From a virus, in the IMG/VR virus record IMGVR_UViG_3300034356_000609, positions 1-64,000 of that record: a stretch of 64,000 nucleotides of DNA, one strand, 5' to 3'. The position numbers and the translations under genes were made by a program. The notes under the pieces are model-generated. The model worked only from the letters and a program-made list of their open reading frames with translations. It was not told the DNA's origin and searched no databases. This document shows positions 1 to 6,279 of this stretch, piece by piece. The stretch's first letter is position 1. Each line of letters begins with the position of its first letter.

Positions 1-2
1 CT

Positions 3-104
3 ACTACACATTGGGGCTTCAGACATTGGATGTGGACACTGTGTGGCGTAACGCTGTTCGTTTGGAATGTTGTAGAACTAATTGATAAGAAATACAGACT
101 ATGA
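3..104 (+). CDS. Possible 3' end of a gene cut by the window edge
   Basis: One frame is open from the window edge and stops at a TGA (102-104) that overlaps the ATG of the next gene as ATGA. This is the same coupling used between the genes that follow, which favours this frame. The 33 visible residues are hydrophobic in the middle and end in DKKYRL. A second frame (2-85, stop TGA) is also open, so the call is weak and no function can be given. Confidence 0.25.
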   Translation, partial: TTHWGFRHWMWTLCGVTLFVWNVVELIDKKYRL

Positions 105-325
105 CAAACAATAAACAACAAACGGCAGTGGAATACTTAGTTGAGCAATTATTCCCAAAAGCATTAAGTGTAGAGCAACATTATCATATTGAAAAAGCAA
201 AAGAAATGGACAAAGAGCAAAAGATAAGTGATTTTACAGATGGTTATTTATATCGTGGAGAGCAACTCCGTCCTTGGTTAATTGACAAATGGTACAACGA
301 AACCTACGGAGGAGGTGAGCAATGA
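101..325 (+). CDS. Small paralogous phage protein, array member 1
   Basis: This encodes 74 residues of unknown function. It begins MTNNKQQTAVEYLVEQL, has a charged helical centre (HIEKAKEMDKEQ) and ends YNETYGGGEQ. The same beginning, central KAKEM-like segment and end recur in the next three genes, so it is the first readable member of a tandem paralogous family. Short proteins with a TAVEWLxEQ start and a YNETY end are common in Bacteroidota phages, where their role is not known. The stop overlaps the next start by four bases (ATGA). The last codons contain the GGAGGAGGT that serves the next gene. Confidence 0.85.
   Translation: MTNNKQQTAVEYLVEQLFPKALSVEQHYHIEKAKEMDKEQKISDFTDGYLYRGEQLRPWLIDKWYNETYGGGEQ
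308..316 (+). promoter_or_regulatory. Shine-Dalgarno site inside the end of array gene 1
   Basis: GGAGGAGGT lies five bases before the ATG at 322. It is made of the Gly-Gly-Gly codons of the preceding gene. Most other genes in this window have no recognisable Shine-Dalgarno sequence, so this one stands out. Confidence 0.7.
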
Positions 326-561
326 CAAACAATAAACAACAGACGGCAGTTGAACAATTTCTAAATGCTATTAAAGACCAAATTCTACTGAGTAAAGAAC
401 ATCTTGAAATGATAGAATCTTATGCAGACCAATGCAAAGAAATGGAGAAGGAAAGAATTGAAACTGCATACAACAAAGGAACAGTTCATGGAATTGATTA
501 TCCTGAAAGTACACTACCAATAACTGGTGAACAATACTACAACGAAACCTACGGGCAATGA
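322..561 (+). CDS. Small paralogous phage protein, array member 2
   Basis: This encodes 79 residues of unknown function, beginning MTNNKQQTAVEQFLNAI, with a central QCKEMEKERIETAY helix and the end YYNETYGQ. It is a paralogue of the genes on both sides. It differs in that the end is YGQ rather than YGGGEQ, so the gene that follows lacks the GGAGGAGGT ribosome-binding site. It overlaps both neighbours by four bases, so translation is probably coupled along the array. Confidence 0.85.
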   Translation: MTNNKQQTAVEQFLNAIKDQILLSKEHLEMIESYADQCKEMEKERIETAYNKGTVHGIDYPESTLPITGEQYYNETYGQ

Positions 562-848
562 CAAACAATAAACAACAAACGGCAGTTGAGTGGTTGGTTG
601 AGCAATTTAAAGAATATGATTTTGCTGATGTAAAAGATACAGAAAATTACATTATTAAAATGCAATCTTTTGTATTGACCGAAAAATTAGAAAAAGCCAA
701 AGAAATGCACAGGCAACAAGCCATCAATTTGTATTATGAATACGAAAGATATGTAATGATGAATCAATCAGATGAAATGATAACTGAATCAAGTGTAATG
801 ACATTTGGGCAGTTTTACAAACAAACCTACGGAGGAGGTGAGCAATGA
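558..848 (+). CDS. Small paralogous phage protein, array member 3
   Basis: This encodes 96 residues of unknown function. It starts MTNNKQQTAVEWLVEQFKEY and contains the family segment EKAKEMHRQQAINLYYEY. It ends FYKQTYGGGEQ. It is longer than members 1 and 2 because of an acidic insert after the first helix. The start overlaps the stop of member 2, and there is no Shine-Dalgarno site before it, so translation probably depends on coupling. The end again carries a GGAGGAGGT for the next gene. Confidence 0.85.
   Translation: MTNNKQQTAVEWLVEQFKEYDFADVKDTENYIIKMQSFVLTEKLEKAKEMHRQQAINLYYEYERYVMMNQSDEMITESSVMTFGQFYKQTYGGGEQ
831..839 (+). promoter_or_regulatory. Shine-Dalgarno site inside the end of array gene 3
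   Basis: GGAGGAGGT sits five bases before the ATG at 845 and encodes the Gly-Gly-Gly of the conserved C-terminus. Its position and spacing match the copies at 308 and 1121. Confidence 0.7.
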
Positions 849-1138
849 CAAGTAATAAAGAATTAACATCAAACCACTTTGATAATCAAAAAACGGAAAA
901 TATTAACAACAAGCAACAAAGTAGTGTTGAGTGGTTACACGATGAATTATTCAAATCTTTTCAAAAGTTCTATACTCTTCAATTGACTATGGAAGAATAC
1001 CAAGCAAACAACGTAAAACTTTATTTACAAGCCCAAGCAATGCACAAAAAAGAAATTGTAGATGCTTATTATGTAGATAATGAAAAGAATGAAGGATTTG
1101 AATACTACCATGCAATCTACGGAGGAGGTGAGCAATGA
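845..1138 (+). CDS. Small paralogous phage protein, array member 4 with extended N-terminus
   Basis: This encodes 97 residues of unknown function. The first 26 residues are an extra segment (MTSNKELTSNHFDNQ and onward). After it the family start returns as NNKQQSSVEWLHDELF. A central AQAMHKKEIVDAYY helix and the end YHAIYGGGEQ keep the family pattern. The apparent second start-like segment suggests fusion or duplication within the array. It is coupled to both neighbours by ATGA overlaps. Confidence 0.83.
   Translation: MTSNKELTSNHFDNQKTENINNKQQSSVEWLHDELFKSFQKFYTLQLTMEEYQANNVKLYLQAQAMHKKEIVDAYYVDNEKNEGFEYYHAIYGGGEQ
1121..1129 (+). promoter_or_regulatory. Shine-Dalgarno site inside the end of array gene 4
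   Basis: GGAGGAGGT lies five bases before the ATG at 1135, within the Gly-Gly-Gly codons of array gene 4. It supports the short gene at 1135, which does not itself belong to the paralogous family. Confidence 0.65.
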
Positions 1139-1281
1139 ATGACAAGATAAGAGAACTTCTTAAAAACGCAGAGAAAGTAGACGGCTTAGCCAATATAAAA
1201 TGGCGTATTGAGAACCGAGAGCAACTAAGAAAAGAGCGTAAAGAAAAATTAAAAGAACTTATGGAAAAAGATAAACAATGA
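1135..1281 (+). CDS. Short charged helical protein, 48 residues
   Basis: This open frame begins at an ATG that overlaps the stop of array gene 4 and has a strong Shine-Dalgarno site five bases upstream. It encodes 48 residues, MNDKIRELLKNAEKV to ELMEKDKQ, almost all predicted helix and very rich in Lys, Glu and Arg. It is not a copy of the array family. The coupling and the ribosome-binding site make it a credible gene despite its length. Function is unknown. Confidence 0.7.
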   Translation: MNDKIRELLKNAEKVDGLANIKWRIENREQLRKERKEKLKELMEKDKQ

Positions 1282-1304
1282 GCAACAATAAACAATAAAA
1301 AGTT

Positions 1305-2456
1305 ATGGAAAATCAAAATAGTGTATGTTTTGTAGCTCGTATTAACGAGGTTAAACCTATTGAAGGTGCTGATAATATTGAGTTAGCTGTAATCGGTGGG
1401 TGGAACTGTATTGTAAAGAAAGGTAGTCATAAAGCATATGAGTTAGTTGTAGTAGCAACTACTGATGCTGTTATACCTCAAGAATTATCAGATGCAATTA
1501 ACGTAACTAATTACTTACGCAAAGGTCAACGTGTACGTACTGTTAAGTTGAGAGGTGTTTATTCTGAATGTTTAGTTATTTCATTAGATAGTTTACCTCA
1601 AATGAAAGAGCAATACACAAAGGGTATTGGTTACTATTGGGATGAAGGTACAGATTTGATGGAAAAATTAGGGATCTACAAATACGAACCACCAGCAGTT
1701 CAAATCCAATTATCCTCAGGACGTGTAATTAAGTACCATCAGAATCCTAACTTCGGTGTTTATTATAAGTTCCCAAACATTAAAAACGTTCAAGGCATGT
1801 TTAATGAATATGATGAAGTAGAGATAACTCGAAAGATACATGGTACGAATGCTCGTTATGGTATTGTTAGAAAGAGCAAATTATCTATTTGGGATAAACT
1901 AAAACGATTCTTTGGCAATAAATGGGTTGAGTATGAATACGTATACGGATCTCACAACGTTGAAAAAGGAAGTGATTCTCAAGGTTTTTATGATAGTGAT
2001 GTTTGGAGAACAATTGCTGAAAAATACAACATTAGAGAAAAGTTGTGGGATTTGTTTAAACGATATAAAGACTATTATAATATTGAAGAAGGTATTGTAA
2101 TCTATGGAGAAATCTATGGAGCAGGTATTCAAAAGAACTATGATTATAGGTTAACAGATATTGAGTTTGCTGGATTCGATGTTACAATCAATGGTAAATA
2201 CTGCGAAGTTGGTAGAAGTATTGATGTTTTTTGTAATGTTTTAGAATTATCTTATGTGCCTATTTTATATGGAGGACCATGGTCTCAAGAAATTCAAGAC
2301 AAATTTGTATTTAATAACTTTATTGAAGGAACTAAAGTACCTCATGAAGGAGTTGTTATTAAAGCAGTTGATGGTGATAGACGCAAAGTGGCTAAAGTAA
2401 TCAATCCAGACTATCTGATTTACGGAGAAAAACACAATGTAGGAGATTCACACTAA
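1305..2456 (+). CDS. RNA ligase, probably Rnl5/DraRnl-like
   Basis: This encodes 383 residues of an ATP-dependent RNA ligase, which joins RNA ends through a lysyl-AMP intermediate. The nucleotidyltransferase motifs appear in order: motif I KIHGTN (lysine near residue 177), motif III-like EGIVIYGEIYG near 265, IEFAGFDV near 287, motif IV HEGVVIKAV near 346, and motif V KVAKVINPDYLI near 365. Residues 1-110 (VCFVARINEVKPI, GADNIELAVI, LRGVYSECLVI) look like an N-terminal OB-fold. An OB-fold before the catalytic domain is the order seen in DraRnl/Rnl5 rather than in T4 Rnl1 or Rnl2. The likely role is repair of tRNAs cut by host defence nucleases; that is inference. It stands alone after the small-gene array. 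Confidence 0.88.
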   Translation: MENQNSVCFVARINEVKPIEGADNIELAVIGGWNCIVKKGSHKAYELVVVATTDAVIPQELSDAINVTNYLRKGQRVRTVKLRGVYSECLVISLDSLPQMKEQYTKGIGYYWDEGTDLMEKLGIYKYEPPAVQIQLSSGRVIKYHQNPNFGVYYKFPNIKNVQGMFNEYDEVEITRKIHGTNARYGIVRKSKLSIWDKLKRFFGNKWVEYEYVYGSHNVEKGSDSQGFYDSDVWRTIAEKYNIREKLWDLFKRYKDYYNIEEGIVIYGEIYGAGIQKNYDYRLTDIEFAGFDVTINGKYCEVGRSIDVFCNVLELSYVPILYGGPWSQEIQDKFVFNNFIEGTKVPHEGVVIKAVDGDRRKVAKVINPDYLIYGEKHNVGDSH

Positions 2457-2467
2457 AATACAAGTCT

Positions 2468-2701
2468 ATGAGCAACAATAAAGCAAGGGAAATTAACTCA
2501 CCCCTAATTAAACAACTAATTGACGAAACAACACCCGAAGAATTGGCTAAAATTGATGCGGAAATGAGTTATGCCGATGGTTACAAAGAAGGTTATAAAC
2601 GGGCATTAGAAGTGATGGAATGGTACATCAAAAACCACATTAGTGGAATGGTACAAGACCATATCGGTGAAGACAACAAAATGGTCGGAGGTAAGAAATG
2701 A
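2468..2701 (+). CDS. Unknown small acidic protein, 77 residues
   Basis: No family is recognised. The protein (MSNNKAREINSPLIKQ to KMVGGKK) has an acidic helix around EELAKIDAEMSYADGYKEGYKRALEVMEWY, a style found in many small phage proteins. It ends VGGKK, where the codons include a GGAGGT ribosome-binding site five bases before the next ATG. This repeats the arrangement of the upstream array. The stop overlaps the next start. Confidence 0.75.
   Translation: MSNNKAREINSPLIKQLIDETTPEELAKIDAEMSYADGYKEGYKRALEVMEWYIKNHISGMVQDHIGEDNKMVGGKK
2687..2692 (+). promoter_or_regulatory. Shine-Dalgarno site before the gene at 2698
   Basis: GGAGGT is five bases before the ATG at 2698, the same spacing as in the array at 308-1129. 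It is formed by the Gly-Gly codons at the end of the upstream gene. Confidence 0.55.
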
Positions 2702-2883
2702 AATCACAGGAGAAAGCAAAGGAACTAATAGAGCGATTTGAAGATGCATTAACGGTAAAAGATTGTGCCTTGATTGCAGTGAATGAGATGCTTAAAGTTG
2801 CCTTTTTCCTCGCTGATCATAAGATATACGATCATCTTTTAGAAGTAAAACAAGAGATAGAAAACTATGAAAACACCAATTGA
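2698..2883 (+). CDS. Unknown small protein, 61 residues
   Basis: This encodes MKSQEKAKELIERFEDAL to QEIENYENTN, mostly helical with one more hydrophobic stretch (CALIAVNEMLKVAFFLAD). It shows no recognised motif. It follows a Shine-Dalgarno site, overlaps the upstream stop by four bases and overlaps the next start by 17 bases. Compact packing and coupling support it as a real gene in the same operon. Confidence 0.7.
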   Translation: MKSQEKAKELIERFEDALTVKDCALIAVNEMLKVAFFLADHKIYDHLLEVKQEIENYENTN

Positions 2884-3043
2884 AAGATTCGTTGAGTATC
2901 TGCGAACTGAAAAACCTGATTGCGATATATCCCCAAGTATTATTTACAACTTTAAGATACTAGAGAAAATAGAGCAACAACTAGCATATAATGCCGGGTT
3001 TGCAAACGCTAAAAAGATGTACAGTGAAGAACAACATGCTTAA
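2867..3043 (+). CDS. Unknown small protein, 58 residues, array-like start
   Basis: The ATG at 2867 lies inside the end of the previous gene and the frame closes with TAA at 3041. The product starts MKTPIERFVEYLRTEK and contains KIEQQLAYNAGFANAKKMYSE. The start (an amphipathic EYL helix) and the central AKKM helix resemble the TAVEYLVEQ/AKEM pattern of the array at 101-1138, so it could be a distant member. That resemblance is weak. Confidence 0.6.
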   Translation: MKTPIERFVEYLRTEKPDCDISPSIIYNFKILEKIEQQLAYNAGFANAKKMYSEEQHA

Positions 3044-3122
3044 GTTTATTACGTTTCTCATAAAGATTGAGGAACAATTACATCAAGTAGCATTATATAA
3101 CAATAAGAGTGGCTCCTTTTAG
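3036..3122 (+). CDS. Very short open frame, 28 residues
   Basis: This starts at an ATG inside the end of the previous gene and runs to TAG at 3120. The product MLKFITFLIKIEEQLHQV to NNKSGSF looks like the truncated start of a helical protein similar in style to its neighbours. It may be a gene remnant rather than a functional gene. Confidence 0.3.
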   Translation: MLKFITFLIKIEEQLHQVALYNNKSGSF

Positions 3123-3139
3123 TAACCTCATTGTTTATT

Positions 3140-3169
3140 TTGCTTTTAATATAATAAGTTATTAATTTG
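3140..3169 (+). promoter_or_regulatory. Possible promoter, TTG-N19-TTAATTTG
   Basis: TTG (3140-3142) is followed after 19 bases by TTAATTTG (3162-3169), one mismatch from the Bacteroidota -7 consensus TAnnTTTG at the correct spacing. It stands 18 bases before the ATG at 3188 in an AT-rich gap of about 65 bases, which separates the small-gene cluster from the next operon. Confidence 0.45.
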
Positions 3170-3187
3170 CATTATTAAAATAAAACC

Positions 3188-3655
3188 ATGGAAACAACCT
3201 ACCTAGTATTCGTATTTGTAGCAGCCTTAGTTGCTACCGTTAAAGCAATCCAGTATTACTCTAAAGCTTCTAGCCTTAGTGGTGATGTAGATCGTCTTAA
3301 GTCTAACTTAAAGCTAGCAGACAAAGCAACACTTGAGAAGTCTGAAGAAGTCTTTAAGTTGACCGCTAAGTTAGCTGCTGCAGTAGAACAGTATAGAGCA
3401 TGTCGTAGAGACAAAGACGTAATTGCTTTAGAACTTGAAACCGCAAATAGTAAACTTTCCGCTTTGACTAAAGACGCAGCAAAACCAGAAGCTGAAGTTG
3501 TTGAAGTTGTTGAAGTTGCACAACCTACTGTAGAAGCTGTAGCAGCTGTATCAGCTTTAGTAGAACCTGTAGAGAACGCTGTAGTAGAAGCTCCAAAGAA
3601 AGTGGAGACTCCAGCACCTACTAACAACAGAAAGTCCAACAGACGTAAAAGATAA
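3188..3655 (+). CDS. Membrane-anchored coiled-coil protein
   Basis: This encodes 155 residues. Residues 4-22 (TYLVFVFVAALVATVKAIQ) form one N-terminal membrane segment. Residues 30-95 are a heptad-like coiled coil (DVDRLKSNLKLADK, LTAKLAAAVEQYRA). Residues 98-145 are a low-complexity Ala/Val/Glu/Pro stretch. The end is a basic tail NNRKSNRRKR. The layout of an anchor, a long rod and a positively charged tail suggests a membrane scaffold or spanin-like shape, but it lies in the replication arm, far from the lysis cassette. No known family is recognised. It may have its own promoter upstream. Confidence 0.75.
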   Translation: METTYLVFVFVAALVATVKAIQYYSKASSLSGDVDRLKSNLKLADKATLEKSEEVFKLTAKLAAAVEQYRACRRDKDVIALELETANSKLSALTKDAAKPEAEVVEVVEVAQPTVEAVAAVSALVEPVENAVVEAPKKVETPAPTNNRKSNRRKR

Positions 3656-3843
3656 TGTTCAATAGGCCGAAGAATAAGTTTCGGGCTACAGTTGAAGAAA
3701 AAGCAAATCATTATATGGGACGTACCTGTCCAGTGTGTGGTAAACCACTGAGTAGTCAGCGTCCCGTATGTTTTGCTTGTCCAATCTATTCATTAGAGTA
3801 TTATGAAGAACGAGAGCGTAGAAACAAAGAGAAACGATTATAA
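3655..3843 (+). CDS. Small zinc-ribbon protein
   Basis: This encodes 62 residues. CPVCGKPL (near residue 25) and CFACPIY (near 39) give a CxxC-CxxC zinc-binding pair, followed by a highly charged helix YYEERERRNKEKRL. Such small zinc ribbons often bind nucleic acid or act as adaptor proteins, but no specific role can be assigned. The ATG shares its first base with the TAA of the upstream gene, indicating translational coupling. Confidence 0.75.
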   Translation: MFNRPKNKFRATVEEKANHYMGRTCPVCGKPLSSQRPVCFACPIYSLEYYEERERRNKEKRL

Positions 3844-4009
3844 ACGTGTTGATGTAATTACAGAATATAAATTAAAAGGTCTCAGAGATAAGATTAGTGA
3901 GCATTTTATTGATTACTGTAATACAAACAGCATAAATTTGCACCAATGGTACAGATGGAACCTACATCTTATCTGGGAACAGCGTAAAATACAAAGAAAA
4001 TTGTTCTAA
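3803..4009 (+). CDS. Unknown basic protein, 68 residues
   Basis: The ATG lies within the end of the zinc-ribbon gene in another frame, giving a 41-base overlap. The product MKNESVETKRNDYKRV to QRKIQRKLF is basic and helical, with an aromatic segment LHQWYRWNLHLIWEQ. No family is recognised. The overlap is longer than usual for this genome, and a later start is not available before Met-free sequence, so the start is somewhat uncertain. Confidence 0.55.
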   Translation: MKNESVETKRNDYKRVDVITEYKLKGLRDKISEHFIDYCNTNSINLHQWYRWNLHLIWEQRKIQRKLF

Positions 4010-4027
4010 CACTTAAATAGCAAAATC

Positions 4028-4282
4028 ATGTCAGACAAAGAAATGTATAAAGTAAATTATCAAGCAGGGCAAGGAAAGATACATATCATTAGTATCTTAC
4101 AAAAAGAAAACGATACTTGGGTATTATGCAAAAACAATGATGTAGAAACCCTTATCGAGCAACGTTTATTTAGTAAAGGTCACCATAACCAAGGTAATGT
4201 TAACATAGGTTACGGACAAATAATACTTACAGATAAACTTACTTATATTACTGGCCAGTTTGAAGTACCTAGTAAACTATAA
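4028..4282 (+). CDS. Unknown small protein, 84 residues
   Basis: This encodes MSDKEMYKVNYQAGQGKIHIISILQ to TGQFEVPSKL. It looks like a small mixed beta protein (alternating hydrophobic strands KIHIISIL, TWVLCKN, GQIILTDKLTYITGQF). No family is recognised. It lies in the same operon as its neighbours, with gaps of 18 bases upstream and 2 downstream. Confidence 0.7.
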   Translation: MSDKEMYKVNYQAGQGKIHIISILQKENDTWVLCKNNDVETLIEQRLFSKGHHNQGNVNIGYGQIILTDKLTYITGQFEVPSKL

Positions 4283-4284
4283 TT

Positions 4285-4590
4285 ATGGAAAATATAATGC
4301 CTGAATTGACTTCAGAACAACTAAACGAAGTTGTAGAGAAGAAAGCCAAAGAGATACTTGATATGTTTGAATCAGCACTCAAGCCTCACTACGATTTGTC
4401 TGTTGAGCATAACTCAGAACAAACACTACGTCAAATGATTAAAGCCTGTAGCTTAGCACACGTTATACCATTTGTTGACCCATTAGAAAAAGTTCCTCAT
4501 GATAAGCTCAACGGTGCTGCATTGGACAGATTAAAAATGGTGTTAGAGTTTTGGAATGGAGTTAAAGTTGTCCTCAATGCTTACCAGTAA
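4285..4590 (+). CDS. Unknown helical protein, 101 residues
   Basis: This encodes MENIMPELTSEQLNEVVEKK to VVLNAYQ, predicted nearly all helix, with an acidic first half and no known motif. It is the last gene before a clear rho-independent terminator, so it closes the 3.2-4.6 kb operon. Confidence 0.7.
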   Translation: MENIMPELTSEQLNEVVEKKAKEILDMFESALKPHYDLSVEHNSEQTLRQMIKACSLAHVIPFVDPLEKVPHDKLNGAALDRLKMVLEFWNGVKVVLNAYQ

Positions 4591-4623
4591 GTAATTAAGG
4601 TTTCACATTACTAATCTTTGTAG

Positions 4624-4658
4624 AAAGAGGGTCCTAATAAGGCCCTCTTTTTTCTTTT
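4624..4658 (+). terminator. Rho-independent terminator
   Basis: AAAGAGGGTCC pairs with GGCCCTCTTT across a TAATAA loop, with one unpaired T. A run of T residues follows. It closes the operon ending at 4590, and the next gene starts 32 bases later. Confidence 0.85.
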
Positions 4659-4690
4659 CCATTACATCTAACTAATCAAAAAGCAAAACT

Positions 4691-6274
4691 ATGCCACTAG
4701 AAGAACTTATTGGGCAAGAAGCCCTAGAAACAACTAATCCAGTTGTAACTCCCGCTGATGTTTTACCTACAGTAGAACAAACTACCTACTCTCTTGATGT
4801 TCTCATTGAAACTACTCCAGAGCCTGAGTATGTAAAGCTAGAAATGTCTCCTGCTTTCTTACAAAGACTAACAGAGATGACATCTAACAATGATTTGGCA
4901 GTTTTCCTATGGAAACTACACAACGGCCAATACAAGTTTAAGAGTCAACCTGACAGCATTAATTACTTGGGAATTAGTGAAGAGGAAAATAGTAAAATCT
5001 CTTACCTAACTGCAAGTAGATTACAGTGTATTGACGATGAGTCAGCACTGTATGACAGCAATTTTCGGTATCATTCACGTGCTGCTAAGGTTATTAACAA
5101 GTTTCTTACTAATCTTATTGTTTATCCAGAGGATTTTGAGATAAGAAATGCCCTACAATCTACGCATTACTTAAGTCCACAAGAATTTACATTGAGAAGT
5201 TTGTTTACAGAACGTGATATTGACCAGTTTAACAATGCCTACAGACTAGAAGCATTTAAATTAGACGAAACCTTTAATGTACAAATGGTTCAAGGACACT
5301 TTATACCAATGTTCTACAATCAAGACAAGTACTTTGAGATTTCAGGTCAGTTGGGTAGTTCTTGTATGCGGTATGATAGGTGTCAGACTTACTTTTCTAT
5401 TTATAGTCATAATCTAAACATCTGTTCGTTGGCTGTCTCTTTAGTTGGTGAGAGAGTTACAGCACGTGCATTGGTGTGGACTATTGACGGTAAGCAGTAT
5501 TTTGACCGTATCTATGCTATTAGTGACGACATAGCGGATCGTATGAAGGCTTACTTCTTAGTAAAAGGTATTGAGACTTGCTATGGACTTAGAAAACACC
5601 TAACCATTAAGCAAGATACTAGCCTCAAAGACTTAAGTAAGTATGTAAAGTTAAGCTTTGACGAGTATCCATACATGGACACTTTCAAGTACTTATCTCC
5701 TGACATGACCGAGTTGTCTAACGAGTGTACTAATATGACAGAACACTATCTAGAATTGTCAAGTACCTCAGGTGGTTACGAAGAGTTTGAACCCAGCGAT
5801 ACATGTGATGAATGTGGAGGCAGCATTCGTGATAACGGTTCAATAATCGAAGATACACGTGATAGCATGCATGGAAGCCACTTGTGTGACAACTGTTGTT
5901 CATATTCTGAAGTAGAAGACACTTATATCAGTAATCGTTCTAGCGTGTATTCTGAGAGCTGTGAGACCGTTATATTCAGGTCTACTGCCATTAGGGATTA
6001 TAATGGACACTACATTCGTGGAGATGATGCAGTAGAACTCTTTACTGGTGATTATGCAGACAAGGAGAATACAAGTATTTTTTATACTCATGACGGACTA
6101 GCTTTTACTGAAGACCATCACGACTTGTTTACTGAATACAATAACGAATGGTATAACAACTCAGAGATGGTAGAGACAAACGAAGGATTAAGAGTGCCTA
6201 GGCATCTTACAGTAGAGGTAAATAACGTAATATGGTTAGTATCTGACTACAACAATCAATTAAACTTAATTTAA
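4691..6274 (+). CDS. Large phage protein of unknown function with C-terminal zinc ribbon
   Basis: This encodes 527 residues. Residues 1-340 form a mixed globular region without recognisable motifs; it includes a Cys-containing segment GSSCMRYDRCQTYFSIYS. Near residues 373-402, CDECGG and CDNCC give a CxxC-CxxC zinc-binding pair. After this come short repeats of an acidic aromatic unit (EDTYISNRSSVYSESC, IRGDDAVELF, EYNNEWYNNSEMVETNEG). Proteins with this tail of alternating zinc site and YxEDxxE units are frequent hypothetical proteins in large phages. It is followed after five bases by the peptidase gene, so the two are probably co-expressed. Confidence 0.75.
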   Translation: MPLEELIGQEALETTNPVVTPADVLPTVEQTTYSLDVLIETTPEPEYVKLEMSPAFLQRLTEMTSNNDLAVFLWKLHNGQYKFKSQPDSINYLGISEEENSKISYLTASRLQCIDDESALYDSNFRYHSRAAKVINKFLTNLIVYPEDFEIRNALQSTHYLSPQEFTLRSLFTERDIDQFNNAYRLEAFKLDETFNVQMVQGHFIPMFYNQDKYFEISGQLGSSCMRYDRCQTYFSIYSHNLNICSLAVSLVGERVTARALVWTIDGKQYFDRIYAISDDIADRMKAYFLVKGIETCYGLRKHLTIKQDTSLKDLSKYVKLSFDEYPYMDTFKYLSPDMTELSNECTNMTEHYLELSSTSGGYEEFEPSDTCDECGGSIRDNGSIIEDTRDSMHGSHLCDNCCSYSEVEDTYISNRSSVYSESCETVIFRSTAIRDYNGHYIRGDDAVELFTGDYADKENTSIFYTHDGLAFTEDHHDLFTEYNNEWYNNSEMVETNEGLRVPRHLTVEVNNVIWLVSDYNNQLNLI

Positions 6275-6279
6275 ACAAC

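Larger units (their letters stand above)
101..1138 (+). repeat. Tandem array of four diverged gene copies
   Basis: Four consecutive genes share DNA-level blocks. ATGACAAACAATAAACAACA opens genes at 101, 322 and 558 almost unchanged. CTACGGAGGAGGTGAGCAAT closes genes near 304, 828 and 1118. The middles have diverged. Because the ends match better than the middles, the array looks like repeated unequal duplication followed by rapid divergence, or recombination through the conserved junctions. Confidence 0.85.

Noticed and set aside
2-85. Second open frame at the left edge
   Set aside because: Another frame ends in an ATGA overlap with the first array gene, matching the array pattern, so this frame is less likely, though it cannot be excluded.
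3188-3655. The coiled-coil membrane protein as a spanin
   Set aside because: It lies in the replication arm, far from holin and nuclease genes, and carries a low-complexity Ala/Val/Glu tail not typical of spanins.
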